Part shown: piece after piece, positions 1-10,054 of the stretch
How positions within the stretch are numbered: position 1 is the stretch's first letter
Layout of the letters: the number at the start of each line of letters is the position of its first letter
NCBI RefSeq assembly: GCF_011067745.1
Contig: NZ_JAAMPJ010000010.1
Coordinates: 124,001 to 188,000, forward strand
Direction of reading: 5' to 3'
DNA from: Lentzea alba
GTDB taxonomy: Bacteria; Actinomycetota; Actinomycetes; Mycobacteriales; Pseudonocardiaceae
Length of the DNA: 64,000 nucleotides
The notes under the pieces: generated by a model
Database searches by the model: none
Told to the model about the DNA's origin: nothing
The model's input: the letters and a program-made list of their open reading frames with translations, nothing else
Translations under genes and position numbers: made by a program

Positions 1-1
1 G

Positions 2-1369
2 GAAGTTGTTGAGCTGCACCACGTGCGCCAGGCGTTGATGGTGTTGCAGAAATGGGTCGCGGGTGTGCAGGAACCGCTCGTGCTCGTCACGAAGAACGCG
101 ACGGGGGAGGATCCGGACCTGGCCGGCGCGGCGGTGTGGGGACTGGTGCGGTCCGCGCAGTCGGAGAACCCCGGCAAGATCGTCCTGGTTGACGTCGAGG
201 GTGAGGTGCGCCAGGAGGAGTTGGCGGCGGCGGTGGCGTCCGGGGAGCCGCAGCTTGCGTTGCGCGGCAACGAGGTGCTGGTGCCGCGGCTCGCCAGGAC
301 CACGCTGGGGGAGCAGGCCGTCAGGTTGGACGGCACGGTGTTGATCACCGGTGGCACGGGCACGTTGGGCAGGCTGGTGGCGCGGCATCTCGTCACCGCG
401 CATGGGGTTCGGCGCCTGGTGCTCGCCAGCAGGCGAGGTGGGGACGCTGAACTGGAAGCACTCGGTGCCGAGGTTGTGCGGTGCGATGTGGCGGATCGGG
501 CGGCGTTGGAGCGGTTGTTGGCCGAGCGTCGGGTGGACGCCGTGGTGCACATGGCGGGAACGCTCGACGACGGCGTGATCTCGTCGCTCACGCCCGAGCG
601 CGTTGATGGGGTGTGGCGGCCCAAAGCGGATGCGGCCTGGCATCTGCACGAGCTGTTGCCGGACGTGCCGATGGTGTACTTCTCGTCGGCCGCGGGCACG
701 TTCGGCGGGCCGGGGCAGGCGAATTACGCGGCGGCGAACGCGTACCTGGACGCATTGGCGAAGCATCGGTGGGCGCGTGGGTTGCCGGCTGTGTCGCTCG
801 CGTGGGGGCTGTGGGCCGAAGAAAGCGGCATGACCGGGCACCTCAGCGAGGTCGACCGAGCCCGGATGGCTCGTAGCGGCATCAGGCTGTTGGGTGCGGA
901 GGAAGGCTTGCGGCTGTTCGACGCGGCCTTGCGGTGCGGGGAACCGGTGTTGGTGCCGGTGCCGTTGGCTACTGCTGCGCAGGTGGTGCATCCGTTGTTG
1001 CGCGGGCTGGTTCGGGAGCGGGAGCCGGAGATCGAGGCGTGGCGGCCGACCGGGGAACCGGGGCAGGTGCTTGACCTGGTGCGCGCTGAGGTGGCCGGGG
1101 TGCTCGGGATTCCGGAGCGGGTGCCGGCTGAGCGGACGTTCAAGGAGCTCGGGTTCGACTCGCTCACCGCGGTGGAGTTGCGCAACAGGCTGAGTGCCGC
1201 GATCGGCGTGCGCTTGCCGTCGACGCTGGTCTTCGACCACCCCAGTCCGGGTGCGCTGGCCGAGCATCTGATGGCCGAGTTGCTGCCGGACGTCGGGGCG
1301 GAGGAAACCGACGTGATCGACGACATGGACGCCGACGACCTGGTGCGGCTGGTGCTCGGTGGGCGCTGA
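2..1369 (+). CDS. Type I modular polyketide synthase, C-terminal fragment (ketoreductase-ACP); 5' end outside window
   Basis: The reading frame is open from the first bases, so this is the 3' end of a larger PKS gene. What remains is the structural half of a ketoreductase, then a catalytic KR with the NADPH motif GGTGTLG near nt 350, the LDD triad (in AGTLDDGV) that marks B-type KRs, and the active-site Ser/Tyr pair in FSSAAG and QANYAAAN. The KR should therefore be active and set one beta-hydroxyl stereocentre. An ACP follows with the phosphopantetheine Ser in GFDSL near nt 1158. The last 20 or so residues are acidic ([12 protein letters not shown]) and look like a C-terminal docking tail. 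The next PKS gene starts 13 bases downstream, so the acyl chain is presumably handed to it. Substrate and product cannot be told from this fragment. Confidence 0.95.
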   Translation, partial: EVVELHHVRQALMVLQKWVAGVQEPLVLVTKNATGEDPDLAGAAVWGLVRSAQSENPGKIVLVDVEGEVRQEELAAAVASGEPQLALRGNEVLVPRLARTTLGEQAVRLDGTVLITGGTGTLGRLVARHLVTAHGVRRLVLASRRGGDAELEALGAEVVRCDVADRAALERLLAERRVDAVVHMAGTLDDGVISSLTPERVDGVWRPKADAAWHLHELLPDVPMVYFSSAAGTFGGPGQANYAAANAYLDALAKHRWARGLPAVSLAWGLWAEESGMTGHLSEVDRARMARSGIRLLGAEEGLRLFDAALRCGEPVLVPVPLATAAQVVHPLLRGLVREREPEIEAWRPTGEPGQVLDLVRAEVAGVLGIPERVPAERTFKELGFDSLTAVELRNRLSAAIGVRLPSTLVFDHPSPGALAEHLMAELLPDVGAEETDVIDDMDADDLVRLVLGGR

Positions 1370-1382
1370 GGCGGAGGGGCAC

Positions 1383-4300
1383 GTGGACCAGGTCGTGAAG
1401 GCGCTGCGCGTTGCGGTCAAGGAGAACCAGCGGTTGCGGCGCGAGAACGACGAACTGCTGGCGCGGCTGAACGAACCGGTCGCGATCGTCGGGATGGCGT
1501 GCCGGTATCCGGGCGGGGTGCGGTCGCCGGAGGATTTGTGGCGGGTGGTCGCGGACGAGGTGGACGCCATCGGGCCGTTCCCGGGAGACCGCGGCTGGGA
1601 TCTGGACGCGTTGTACTCGCCGGATCCGTCGGTGAGCGGGACCTGCTACACGCGGTCGGGCGGGTTTCTTCATGACGCTGCGGAGTTCGATGCGGGATTC
1701 TTCGGGATCTCGCCGCGGGAGGCGCTGACGATCGATCCGCAGCAGCGGTTGTTGCTGGAGACGTCGTGGGAGGCGTTCGAGGACGCCGGGATCGACGCGT
1801 TGTCGTTGCGGCGCAGCAGGACCGGGGTGTTCGCCGGAGTCATGTACAACGACTACGGGTCGCGGTTCTCGGGGCGGGTGCCGACGTTGCTCGAGGGGCA
1901 TCTGGGGATCGGCAGCGCGGGGAGCGTGGCGTCGGGGCGAGTGGCCTACACGTTCGGGTTGGAGGGGCCCGCGGTCACGGTGGACACGGCCTGCTCGTCG
2001 TCGCTGGTGGCGTTGCACCTGGCGGTGCAGTCGTTGCGGGCGGGGGAGTGTTCGCTGGCGTTGGCCGGCGGGGTGGCGCTGATGGCGAGTCCGGCGGTGT
2101 TCGTGGAGTTCAGCAGGCAGCGCGGGTTGTCGGTCGACGGGCGGTGCAAGGCTTTCGCCGCTTCGGCTGACGGCACGGGGTGGGCTGAGGGAGTCGGGGT
2201 TTTGCTGCTGGAGCGGCTTTCCGATGCTCGGCGCAACGGGCACGAGGTTTTGGCGGTCGTGCGCGGGTCGGCGGTCAACTCGGACGGGGCTTCGAACGGG
2301 CTCACCGCGCCCAACGGACCGTCACAGCAGCGGGTGATTCGTGCGGCGCTGGCGCAGGCTCGGCTGGAACCATCCGATGTGGACGCGGTGGAGGCGCACG
2401 GCACCGGGACCTTGCTCGGGGATCCGATCGAGGCGCAGGCGTTGATCGCTGTGCACGGTGAGCGTTCTCGGCCGCTGTGGCTGGGGTCGTTGAAGTCGAA
2501 CATCGGTCACGCGCAGGCTGCGGCCGGGGTCGGTGGCGTGATCAAGATGGTGATGGCGATGCGGCACGGTGTGCTGCCGCGGACCCTGCACGTGGACTCG
2601 CCTTCACCACACGTGGAGTGGTCGGCTGGTTCGGTCGAGTTGCTGACGTCGGCTCGGCCGTGGCCGTCGGTGGATCGTCCGCGCCGGGCGGGGGTGTCGT
2701 CTTTCGGCGTGTCGGGCACCAATGCGCACGTGATCTTGGAAGCTGCGAGCGCGCAGGAATTGTCAGACCTGGCTGAGATGATTGGAGTGGGGACCCGATC
2801 CCCCCAGGGGGCCCGTCAGTCCGAATCGATTCCGATTGCCCAGGCAGGCGAGGTGTCGCTGGTTGCTGGCGCGGGCGGGGTGCGGCGCGTCGCCGGGGCC
2901 GGCGGGGTGCTGCGGGTTGCCGAGGCAGGCGAGGTGCCCCTGATTGCCGGCGTGGGCGAGGTGCCGCCGGTCGTCGCGGCAGGCGGGGTACCGCTGGTTG
3001 TGGGGGCGGGCGGGGTACCGCTGGTTGTGGGGGCGGGCGAGGTGCCGCTGGTCGTGTCGGCGAGGAGCGCGAAAGCGTTGAGGGCGCGGATCGAGCAGGT
3101 GCGGGACCTGGAGCCGACCGCCGACGTCGCGTTTTCGCTGGTCACGACCAGGGCGATGCTGGAACACCGGGCCGTCGTCGTGGGCGGTCGGGTGGTCGAG
3201 GGTGTGGCCGACGTCGAGGGCGAGGTCTGCTTCGTCTTCCCGGGCCAGGGCGCGCAGTGGGTAGGCATGGCGCGCGACCTGATCAAGGCCGAACCGGTGT
3301 TCGCGCAGCGGATCCGGGAGTGCGCGGAAGCCCTGGAGCCGGAAGTCGAATGGGACCTGTTCGAGGTGCTCGGCAACGCCGAAGCGCTGGAGCGGGCCGA
3401 CGTCGTGCAGCCCGCGCTCTGGGCCGTGATGGTGTCGCTCGCGCACCTGTGGCGGGCCGGAGGGGTGGAACCGAAAGCGGTCGTCGGGCACTCGCAGGGG
3501 GAGATCGCGGCCGCGGTCACGGCCGGGGCGCTGTCCGTCGAGGACGGAGCCAGGATCGTGGCGCGGCGCAGCAAGCTGATCGCGCGGCGGCTCGCGGGCA
3601 GGGGCGGCATGGTCGTCGTGTCGGAGCTGCCGCGTGATCCGCGGTTGGCGGTGGCGGCGATCAACGGGCCGGGGTCGATCGTGGTGTCGGGTGATCTGGA
3701 TGCGATTGAAGCCGTGGCGGGCAAGCGGATTCCGGTGGACTACGCGTCACATTCCCACCACGTCGAGGAGTTGAGGGACGACCTGATCAGGGTGCTCGAC
3801 GGCATCACGCCGAAGAAGGCGGCGATCGAGTTCTTCTCGACGGTGGACGAGAAGTGGCTCGACACGACCGAGCTGAACGCCGAGTACTGGTACCGGAACG
3901 TGAGGCAGACCGTGTTGTTCGAGTCGGCGATGAGGACGCTGGCCGACCACGGGTATCGCAAGTTCATCGAGATCAGCCCGCATCCGGTGCTGACGGTCGC
4001 GGTCGAGCAGACGGTGGAAGGCGCTGCCGTCACGGGGACCCTCCACCGCGACGACGGCGGACCGGACCGGTTCGTGCGGGCGCTCGGCGAAGCGTTCGTG
4101 CGCGGGGTCGAGGTCGACTGGGCAGGGATGTTCCCCGGAGCGCGGAAGGTCAAGTTGCCGACCTATCCGTTCCAACGGCGACGCTACTGGCTCGACGCGA
4201 ACCACCCGGCCGAACAGCCGGAGGAAACGGCCGAGGATCTGTTCGAGCTGGTGTGTGCGACGACGAAAGCCGTGCTCCGGCTGGAAGACGACGAGTTCGA

Positions 4301-5585
4301 CGCCGCGAAACCGTTCAAGGACATGGGCGTCGACTCACTGCTGGCGGTGGAGCTGCGCAACCGGGTGGCGACGGCGAGCGGGCGCAGGCTGCCGGCCACC
4401 ATTGTGTTCGACCACCCCACGCCCGCTGCGCTGGCGGCGTTCCTGAACGGCGGCAGCGCGATCACGGAGATCGACTTCGCGGAGGAAATCGCGCTGGATC
4501 AAGACATCCAGCCGACCATCCGAGCAACCGGTGAACCGCGAGAGATCTTGCTGACAGGCGCGACTGGCTTCCTCGGGGCGTTCCTGCTGCGCGACCTCCT
4601 CGACCAGACGACAGCCCGCGTGCACTGTCTAGTGCGGGCCGACGACGACACCACAGCGTTGGCCCGCCTCAAAAACAACCTCGACTGGTATGGCCTCGAC
4701 GTCGATCTCGACCGCGTCCGAACGGTCAGAGGAGATCTTGCCGAACCCCGACTGGGCCTCGACGAGCAACGGTTCGACAACCTGGCGCGAAAAATCGACG
4801 TCGTCTATCACGCGGGCGCGCAGGTCAACTGGCTGCAGCCGTACCAGGATCTCAAGGCGGCCAACGTCAAAGGCACCGAAGAAGTGCTGCGCCTGGCCGC
4901 GAGACATCGCACAGTGCGAGTGCACTACGTGTCCACCACGGGAGTGTTCGCGCAGCCGGGAGGACCGAAGTCCACGGATGCCGAGACCGGGCCGGCCGAG
5001 CAGCTGCCAACGGGGTACCAGCAGAGCAAGTGGGTCTCCGAGGAGATCGTGCGAGAGGCACAACGGAGGGGTCTGCCCGTCACGGTGTACCGGCCGGACA
5101 CGGTGTGCGGCAGCCAGGTCGACGGCGCCTGCCAGACGAACGACTTCGTGTGGCGCAGCCTCAAAGGCTGCCTGCAGGCCAAAGCTGTGCCCGCACAAGC
5201 AAAAGGGCTGTTCACGATCGCGCCGGTCGACTACGTCAGCGCCGCGATCGTCGGACTGTCGATGGAACCCAGGCAAGACACCTACCACCTGTACAACCCC
5301 GAACCGGTGAGCCTGAACAACCTCATCGACCGCCTCAACCACCACGGCTACGACCTCGAAGAAATCCCGAGAGACCAGTGGAACGACCGCGTGAGCAGCG
5401 ATCCGGACAACGCCGCGAACGCCCTCCTGGACGTGTTCACCGCAGCGACCCAGGCCGAAGAACTGCGCATCACCTACGACATCGAGGAAACGGTCGAAGC
5501 AGGCTTCCCGTGCCCGGAGATCACCGACGACCTGCTCGACACCTGCATCCGGTTCTTCCAGCGCACCGGCTACTTCCCCCAGTGA
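1383..5585 (+). CDS. Terminal PKS module KS-AT-ACP-thioester reductase
   Basis: About 1400 aa. The GTG at 1383 is preferred to the GTG at 1359 because GGAGG lies 5 bases before it; 1359 would overlap the previous gene and has no ribosome site. Order: short charged coiled docking helix (1-30), ketosynthase (31-450; Cys204 in DTACSSS, His in EAHGTGT and NIGHAQAA), an unusual repeat-filled linker, acyltransferase (Ser704 in GHSQGE, with a downstream YASH motif that in this family predicts methylmalonyl-CoA), ACP (Ser985 in GVDSL), then an extended short-chain reductase (GATGFLG near 1059, YQQSK near 1210). There is no KR, DH or thioesterase. The chain should therefore leave by NADPH reduction to an aldehyde or alcohol with an unreduced beta-keto group from the last extension. 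It is probably the last PKS protein of its line, followed by a small EthD-like gene. Confidence 0.95.
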   Translation: MDQVVKALRVAVKENQRLRRENDELLARLNEPVAIVGMACRYPGGVRSPEDLWRVVADEVDAIGPFPGDRGWDLDALYSPDPSVSGTCYTRSGGFLHDAAEFDAGFFGISPREALTIDPQQRLLLETSWEAFEDAGIDALSLRRSRTGVFAGVMYNDYGSRFSGRVPTLLEGHLGIGSAGSVASGRVAYTFGLEGPAVTVDTACSSSLVALHLAVQSLRAGECSLALAGGVALMASPAVFVEFSRQRGLSVDGRCKAFAASADGTGWAEGVGVLLLERLSDARRNGHEVLAVVRGSAVNSDGASNGLTAPNGPSQQRVIRAALAQARLEPSDVDAVEAHGTGTLLGDPIEAQALIAVHGERSRPLWLGSLKSNIGHAQAAAGVGGVIKMVMAMRHGVLPRTLHVDSPSPHVEWSAGSVELLTSARPWPSVDRPRRAGVSSFGVSGTNAHVILEAASAQELSDLAEMIGVGTRSPQGARQSESIPIAQAGEVSLVAGAGGVRRVAGAGGVLRVAEAGEVPLIAGVGEVPPVVAAGGVPLVVGAGGVPLVVGAGEVPLVVSARSAKALRARIEQVRDLEPTADVAFSLVTTRAMLEHRAVVVGGRVVEGVADVEGEVCFVFPGQGAQWVGMARDLIKAEPVFAQRIRECAEALEPEVEWDLFEVLGNAEALERADVVQPALWAVMVSLAHLWRAGGVEPKAVVGHSQGEIAAAVTAGALSVEDGARIVARRSKLIARRLAGRGGMVVVSELPRDPRLAVAAINGPGSIVVSGDLDAIEAVAGKRIPVDYASHSHHVEELRDDLIRVLDGITPKKAAIEFFSTVDEKWLDTTELNAEYWYRNVRQTVLFESAMRTLADHGYRKFIEISPHPVLTVAVEQTVEGAAVTGTLHRDDGGPDRFVRALGEAFVRGVEVDWAGMFPGARKVKLPTYPFQRRRYWLDANHPAEQPEETAEDLFELVCATTKAVLRLEDDEFDAAKPFKDMGVDSLLAVELRNRVATASGRRLPATIVFDHPTPAALAAFLNGGSAITEIDFAEEIALDQDIQPTIRATGEPREILLTGATGFLGAFLLRDLLDQTTARVHCLVRADDDTTALARLKNNLDWYGLDVDLDRVRTVRGDLAEPRLGLDEQRFDNLARKIDVVYHAGAQVNWLQPYQDLKAANVKGTEEVLRLAARHRTVRVHYVSTTGVFAQPGGPKSTDAETGPAEQLPTGYQQSKWVSEEIVREAQRRGLPVTVYRPDTVCGSQVDGACQTNDFVWRSLKGCLQAKAVPAQAKGLFTIAPVDYVSAAIVGLSMEPRQDTYHLYNPEPVSLNNLIDRLNHHGYDLEEIPRDQWNDRVSSDPDNAANALLDVFTAATQAEELRITYDIEETVEAGFPCPEITDDLLDTCIRFFQRTGYFPQ
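2844..3059 (+). repeat. Eight-copy 27-bp in-frame minisatellite in the KS-AT linker
   Basis: Eight consecutive 27-bp units, each encoding a nine-residue unit close to AGGVPLVVG, run without interruption from 2844. Units 6 (2979-3005) and 7 (3006-3032) differ at one base. Unit 8 (AGEVPLVVS) reads straight into the normal start of the post-KS linker (ARSAKALRA). The array looks like repeated slippage duplication of the native AGEVPLVVS segment, adding about 63 residues between the KS and AT domains while keeping frame. Confidence 0.95.
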
Positions 5586-5596
5586 AAGGACCACCG

Positions 5597-5938
5597 ATGT
5601 ACGTCTTCACCTGCCTCTACCACCACCCGGCCGACCCGGAAGCGTTCGACGAGCACTTCTTCACCGTCCACGCGCCGCTCGCCCGCAAGGTCGTCGAACT
5701 GGGACTGCGCGGCGCCACCGCGACGAAGCTCGCCCCGAACCCGGACGGCACGCCGCCGCCGTTCTACGTCAAGGTCGACATCACCGCCGACTCCGCCGAG
5801 GCGTTGCAGGCCGCGATGAGCACGCCGGAAGGGCAGGCCGCGCAGGCCGACATGGCGAACTTCGCCGGCGCCGGGGTCGTGGTGTTCACCGGCGAGGTCG
5901 TCGATGAGATCCGGCCGGAAGTTCACTGCGGTGCTTGA
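5597..5938 (+). CDS. EthD-family small protein
   Basis: 113 aa. The ATG at 5597 has AAAGGA six bases upstream, and the gene begins only 11 bases after the PKS stop, so it is probably cotranscribed with it. The protein has the compact ferredoxin-like (dimeric alpha/beta barrel) layout of the EthD family, with the N-terminal HHPADPEAFDEHF and HAPLARK motifs and a C-terminal VVVFTGEV strand. EthD-fold proteins include accessory proteins of oxidative pathways and some polyketide-shaping enzymes. Acting on the released beta-keto aldehyde is an inference from position only. The last 53 bases overlap the 3' end of the convergent LuxR-type regulator gene. Confidence 0.85.
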   Translation: MYVFTCLYHHPADPEAFDEHFFTVHAPLARKVVELGLRGATATKLAPNPDGTPPPFYVKVDITADSAEALQAAMSTPEGQAAQADMANFAGAGVVVFTGEVVDEIRPEVHCGA

Positions 5939-8360
5939 TGTCCAGCTTCCGGTAGACGTGCGTGAGGTGTTGCTCGACGGTGCTCGTCGTGACGAACAGT
6001 CTGCGCGCGATCTCCCGGTTGGTGTGACCGTCGGCGGCCAGCGCCGCCACCCGGCGCTGGGCCTCGGTCAGGGCCTCCACCTGGCCGGCCTCGTCCGGCA
6101 CGTCGGCGGGGAGCAGCGGCTGGGCGTCGCAGTCGTGCGCCACGTGCCACGCCCGTCGCGCGATCATCCGGGCTCGCGGGTGGTCGCCGAGGGCGGTGCT
6201 CAGGTCGGCCAGGGTGTGTGCCAGACCGAACCTGTCGCCGCGGTCTTCGAGGATCTCGGCGGACTCCGCGAGCATCCGCGTCCGGACGGCGGGATCGCAG
6301 AGAGGAGCCAGCACGCGCAACGCGAAACCGCGCGTGCGTGATCGACTGGTGGTCAGCTCCAGTTGGTCGATCAACAGGTGCCGAGCGGGCCTGCCCAGAG
6401 TCAGCAGTGCCCGCGCGGCCTGCACCCGCCACGGCAGCACGCCGGGATGGTCCTGGCCCCACGCCAGCATCAGCTCACCACACGCGCGGAAGTCGGCCAG
6501 CGCGAGGTCAGGCCGGTCGGTCGCGAGGTGGTACTCGCCCCGCGCGTACAGGTAGTGCGGCCCGAACCGGGTCTGCAACGCCGCCTCCGGAACGGGTTGT
6601 CCGACGTATTCGCCGGCCTCCGCGTACTGGCCGGACCTGGTGCAGGCGAGAACCAAGCAGCTCAACGGACCTGCGACCGCGGTGCCCCACGCGTGGGGCG
6701 GCAGGAGCCCGAACGCGACCATGGCCAGGCGCCGCGCGGCACGCAGATCACCCTGGCGCAGAGCGACTTCCGCCCGCAGACCCGAGAACATCGCCTGCCA
6801 CGTCACGTTGTCACCGGCCTGGTGCAGCAACCGCTCGCACCACGCGGCCGCGCTCTCCAGACGATCGGCGTAGATCAGCGTCAGCACCGCGAACACCGCC
6901 GCCCACGGCATCTCACCGGCCAGCCGCGAGCCCCGCAGCACCCTCTCGGCACGGCGTGCCGCGGCGCTGTCCTGGCGGCCGAGCAGATCGGTGAGCGGCG
7001 AGTTCGAGTGGCGCCGCCACCGTGCCAGCGCCGGGTGCGCGGAGGCCAGGAACCGCTCGGCGTCCGGGTCGTCCCGCGCCAGCACGAGCGCGTCGTCGGT
7101 CCGTCCGTGCCACAGCAGCTGGCTGACCACCGTGACCGTCGCCGAACGGTCGAGATGACCGGCCCGCAACGCTTCTCGCAACGCCGACAGGTGACGGCCG
7201 GCCGCCAAGGGGTTCGACCGGAACTCCCGCTGGGCGAGATCGGCGGTGATCGCGGCCTTCTCCGCCGGGTCCACAGAGGACTTCCGGGCGAGCTCCAGGC
7301 ACCGCGTCGCGAAGTCCGCCCGGCCGCGTTCGGCCGCCGCCCGCAGCACCGGCACGACCCACTCGTGCCAGCGCGGCGGGCCTTCGAGCAGGTGCCAGGC
7401 GACGACCTCGGCGGCCTCGCCCCGGTCGTGCAGCATCCGCGCCGCGCGGGCGTGCAGGCTGCCGCGCTGGGTCGGTGGGGCGTCGGCCAGCACGGTGTCC
7501 CGCGTGCCGGCGTGCCGGAACCTGCCACCGCCCAGCAGGCCGGCCGCGGTCAGCACCCGTAGGGCGTGCGTGATCGCGTGCCGGTCCACGCCGATCAACC
7601 TGCTGATCGCCGTCGGTGTGGAGCGCTCGCCGAGCACCGCGATCGCCCGTGCGGTGTGCCGCACGAGAGGTCCGCCGCGGTGCAGGCAACGCAGCACGGC
7701 CTGCGGCAGGTCGTCTTCGGCGATGGCCCGCGCCAGCAACGGGTTGCCGCGGCTCAACGAGTGGATCCGCTCGGCGTCGGGCAAACCGAGCAGGGTGGCG
7801 ACACCGCGTTCGGTCAGCGGGTCGATGACCACGTGTGCGCACTGCGGCAGGCGGAGCAGTTCGATCCGGAACGACGACCGCGGCTGCGCGGACTCGGTGA
7901 ACAGGAACAGCACCCGCGCCGACCGCAGTCGCCGGGCCAGCGCCAGCAGACAGTTCAGCGACGCCTGGTCGGCGAGGTCCACGTCGTCGACGCCGATCAC
8001 CAGCGGCACCCGGTCGGTGATCTCCAGCAGGCCGAGGCAGAGCGCGTGCAGCGCCGGGCCCAGCAGGGCGCTGCGCTGCAGGACGGCGCTGACGACCCGG
8101 CGGCCGAGCACGGACACGGACGCTTCGTGCAGCAGCTGGCTGACCACCCCGTACCGCAGGCCGCGCTCAGTCCACGACCCCACCGCACTGACGAAAGCGG
8201 CTCCGGCGAACGCCACCCGCTCACCGAACTCCTGCAGCAACGCCGTCTTCCCGCTGCCGAGCGCGCCGCTGACCAGCGCGATCCGACCGCGGCCCGCCAG
8301 GCAGTCGGCGAACATCGCCTCGAGGCGAGCGAGCTGTTCTTCTCGTTCCACCAGTCGCAT
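5886..8360 (-). CDS. Large LuxR-family (LAL) ATP-binding transcriptional regulator
   Basis: 824 aa, the usual size for LAL regulators. It has an N-terminal AAA/STAND ATPase with Walker A at residues 32-39 (GALGSGKT) and a Walker B-like VIGVDDVD about 100 residues later. A long helical middle of TPR character follows, then a C-terminal LuxR helix-turn-helix (LTEAQRRVAAL, TNREIARRLFV, VEQHLTHVYRKL). Proteins of this class are commonly pathway-specific activators of polyketide clusters, and its place beside the PKS genes fits that role. It is transcribed toward the PKS genes and its 3' end overlaps the EthD-like gene tail to tail. Confidence 0.93.
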   Translation of the reverse strand: MRLVEREEQLARLEAMFADCLAGRGRIALVSGALGSGKTALLQEFGERVAFAGAAFVSAVGSWTERGLRYGVVSQLLHEASVSVLGRRVVSAVLQRSALLGPALHALCLGLLEITDRVPLVIGVDDVDLADQASLNCLLALARRLRSARVLFLFTESAQPRSSFRIELLRLPQCAHVVIDPLTERGVATLLGLPDAERIHSLSRGNPLLARAIAEDDLPQAVLRCLHRGGPLVRHTARAIAVLGERSTPTAISRLIGVDRHAITHALRVLTAAGLLGGGRFRHAGTRDTVLADAPPTQRGSLHARAARMLHDRGEAAEVVAWHLLEGPPRWHEWVVPVLRAAAERGRADFATRCLELARKSSVDPAEKAAITADLAQREFRSNPLAAGRHLSALREALRAGHLDRSATVTVVSQLLWHGRTDDALVLARDDPDAERFLASAHPALARWRRHSNSPLTDLLGRQDSAAARRAERVLRGSRLAGEMPWAAVFAVLTLIYADRLESAAAWCERLLHQAGDNVTWQAMFSGLRAEVALRQGDLRAARRLAMVAFGLLPPHAWGTAVAGPLSCLVLACTRSGQYAEAGEYVGQPVPEAALQTRFGPHYLYARGEYHLATDRPDLALADFRACGELMLAWGQDHPGVLPWRVQAARALLTLGRPARHLLIDQLELTTSRSRTRGFALRVLAPLCDPAVRTRMLAESAEILEDRGDRFGLAHTLADLSTALGDHPRARMIARRAWHVAHDCDAQPLLPADVPDEAGQVEALTEAQRRVAALAADGHTNREIARRLFVTTSTVEQHLTHVYRKLDIKHRSELPAGSHRRPRR

Positions 8361-8508
8361 CAGCCGGTCCTCCTGGCGTCGCGCACCGCCGAGGTGGGCT
8401 ACGCCGTTGACGGAGAATGACTGGTTATGAACCTAAAGTGACGACCTTGAGCTGTCACGGCATGGCATTGATTTGGCATGGATTGCCGGGGACGTCAGCC
8501 TGACGAAA

Positions 8509-8982
8509 TCACCGGCTTGTGGTGTCGCGGAAGATGATCCAGCGCATCACGCTGTACATGAAGGCGGCCTCGCACGCGCCGGCGACGACGCGGGAGAGCA
8601 GGTACTGGACGCCGATCGCGGTCAGCGCGCTGCCGAGGCCGAGGATGAACGCCAGGTAGTTGATCAGGATCGCCACCGCGTACAGCCCCGCCTGCGGGCC
8701 GACCGGCGCGTGCGAGCGGAAGTTCAGGGCGCGGTTGAGGACGAAGCTCAGCCCGAACGCCACGACGTAGGCGATGGTGAAGGCGATCGGCACCGGCAGG
8801 CCCAGGCCGCTGCGCAACAGCGCGAGCAACAGCAGGTCGATGCCGAACGTGCAGCCGTTGATCAGCGCGAAGCCGAGAAGACTGGGAGCGACCACCCTCG
8901 CGAGACCGAACGGCAGCCGCCGGACGACGACCTCCATCAGGTCGTGGAACCTCGTCCCGAGGTCGCTTTCGTTGGTGCTCAA
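8509..8982 (-). CDS. GtrA-like four-helix membrane protein
   Basis: About 157 aa if started at the TTG at 8982, which gives the natural-looking N-terminus M-STNESDLGTRF. GTG 9006 and ATG 8937 are alternatives, while 9105 would overlap the upstream AraC gene. Four hydrophobic segments alternate with short charged loops, and the ending RWIIFRD is typical of the GtrA family. Members are thought to move lipid-linked sugars across the membrane for wall or O-antigen decoration. No glycosyltransferase partner lies next to it, so its role here is open. The 148 bases between it and the LAL regulator start hold no gene and presumably the regulator's promoter. Confidence 0.75.
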   Translation of the reverse strand: MSTNESDLGTRFHDLMEVVVRRLPFGLARVVAPSLLGFALINGCTFGIDLLLLALLRSGLGLPVPIAFTIAYVVAFGLSFVLNRALNFRSHAPVGPQAGLYAVAILINYLAFILGLGSALTAIGVQYLLSRVVAGACEAAFMYSVMRWIIFRDTTSR

Positions 8983-9080
8983 GGTGGTCTGCTCGCCGCC
9001 GGTCACAGCACGACAGTGCCACGACCGGGCAGGGCGAAGCCGACGAAACGGCCACCGCGCGCCAGGCCGTTCGCGAGAGT

Positions 9081-9998
9081 TCAGCGGGCGTTCACCCTCC
9101 GCCACGACGTCGGGCTCATCCCGTGCACCTTGCCGAAGGTCCGGGCGAAGTACCCGGCGTCCGGGAACCCCACCTGCCGCCCGATGTCACTGATGGTCAA
9201 CTCCGTGACGCCCAGCAACCGCCGCGCCTGGACCATCCGGCGCTCCGTGATCCACTCCTGGACCGTGCGGCCAGTGCGCTTGCGGACCGTCGAGGTCAGG
9301 TGGCCGGGGGAGATGCGCACGGCCTCGGCGACCTCCCGCAGCGACAACGGTTCCGGGTAACGGCGTTCGATCACGTCGAACACCTCGGCGAGCATCGGTT
9401 CGGCGTTCTCGCGCAGGTCACCGACCACGTCCGCGGCCAGCCTCGACACCCCGACCAGCAGCAGCACCAGATGAGCGGACACGGCTTCGCGGTAGCCCTC
9501 GCGGCGGTGCGTCAGCTCGTCGCGCAGCGCCTCGACGCGGGCCGCCCACTCGCTCCGGTCCTGCGGCGGCACCTTGAGCCGGAGGGCGTCGGTCGCACCG
9601 CCGCGCACGAACGGGAACAGCAGCGGATGGGTGCGCCACGCCAGATGCGCGCCGGGAGTCTCCGGGCCGAGCACGTCGGCGGTGAAGAACACGCCCCACC
9701 CCTGCGCGCCGACGAGGTCGTCGCAGTGAGCCTGACCCATCACGTCGCCGGGCGCGATGACGAACAGGTCGCCCGCCTCGACGTGCCGGACCTGCTTCCC
9801 GGTCCGCACGATGCCGCCGTCGCCGGAGAAGAAGGCGAGGCCGGGGAAGTCGTGCGAGTGCGCCTCGTGCGCGCCGTTGATGTCGGCGTCGTGTCCCAGG
9901 GTCATGACCGCCACGGACAGCTCGCCGGGCACCGGCTGCCAGGTGTAGGTCGCCGGTTCGTCCGCGCGCACGGGCGTTCGTCGGGTTCGCACCGTCAA
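9081..9998 (-). CDS. AraC-family transcriptional regulator with cupin sensor domain
   Basis: 305 aa. An N-terminal cupin-like sensor (residues about 25-130, with HEAHSHDFPGLAFF as the metal/ligand box) is followed by a helical linker. The C-terminal double helix-turn-helix is of AraC type (SLREVAEAVRISPGHLTSTVRK and TISDIGRQVGFPDAGYFARTF). The start taken is the TTG at 9998; a GTG at 9992 is equally possible because GGGA lies upstream of both. It is divergent from the methyltransferase gene at 10055, which may be its target. The inducing ligand cannot be read from the sequence. Confidence 0.88.
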   Translation of the reverse strand: MTVRTRRTPVRADEPATYTWQPVPGELSVAVMTLGHDADINGAHEAHSHDFPGLAFFSGDGGIVRTGKQVRHVEAGDLFVIAPGDVMGQAHCDDLVGAQGWGVFFTADVLGPETPGAHLAWRTHPLLFPFVRGGATDALRLKVPPQDRSEWAARVEALRDELTHRREGYREAVSAHLVLLLVGVSRLAADVVGDLRENAEPMLAEVFDVIERRYPEPLSLREVAEAVRISPGHLTSTVRKRTGRTVQEWITERRMVQARRLLGVTELTISDIGRQVGFPDAGYFARTFGKVHGMSPTSWRRVNAR

Positions 9999-10054
9999 AT
10001 CATCCCACTCAAACCGTGGATCGACACAGAAACGGTGCTGGAAGCCCGGTCACA

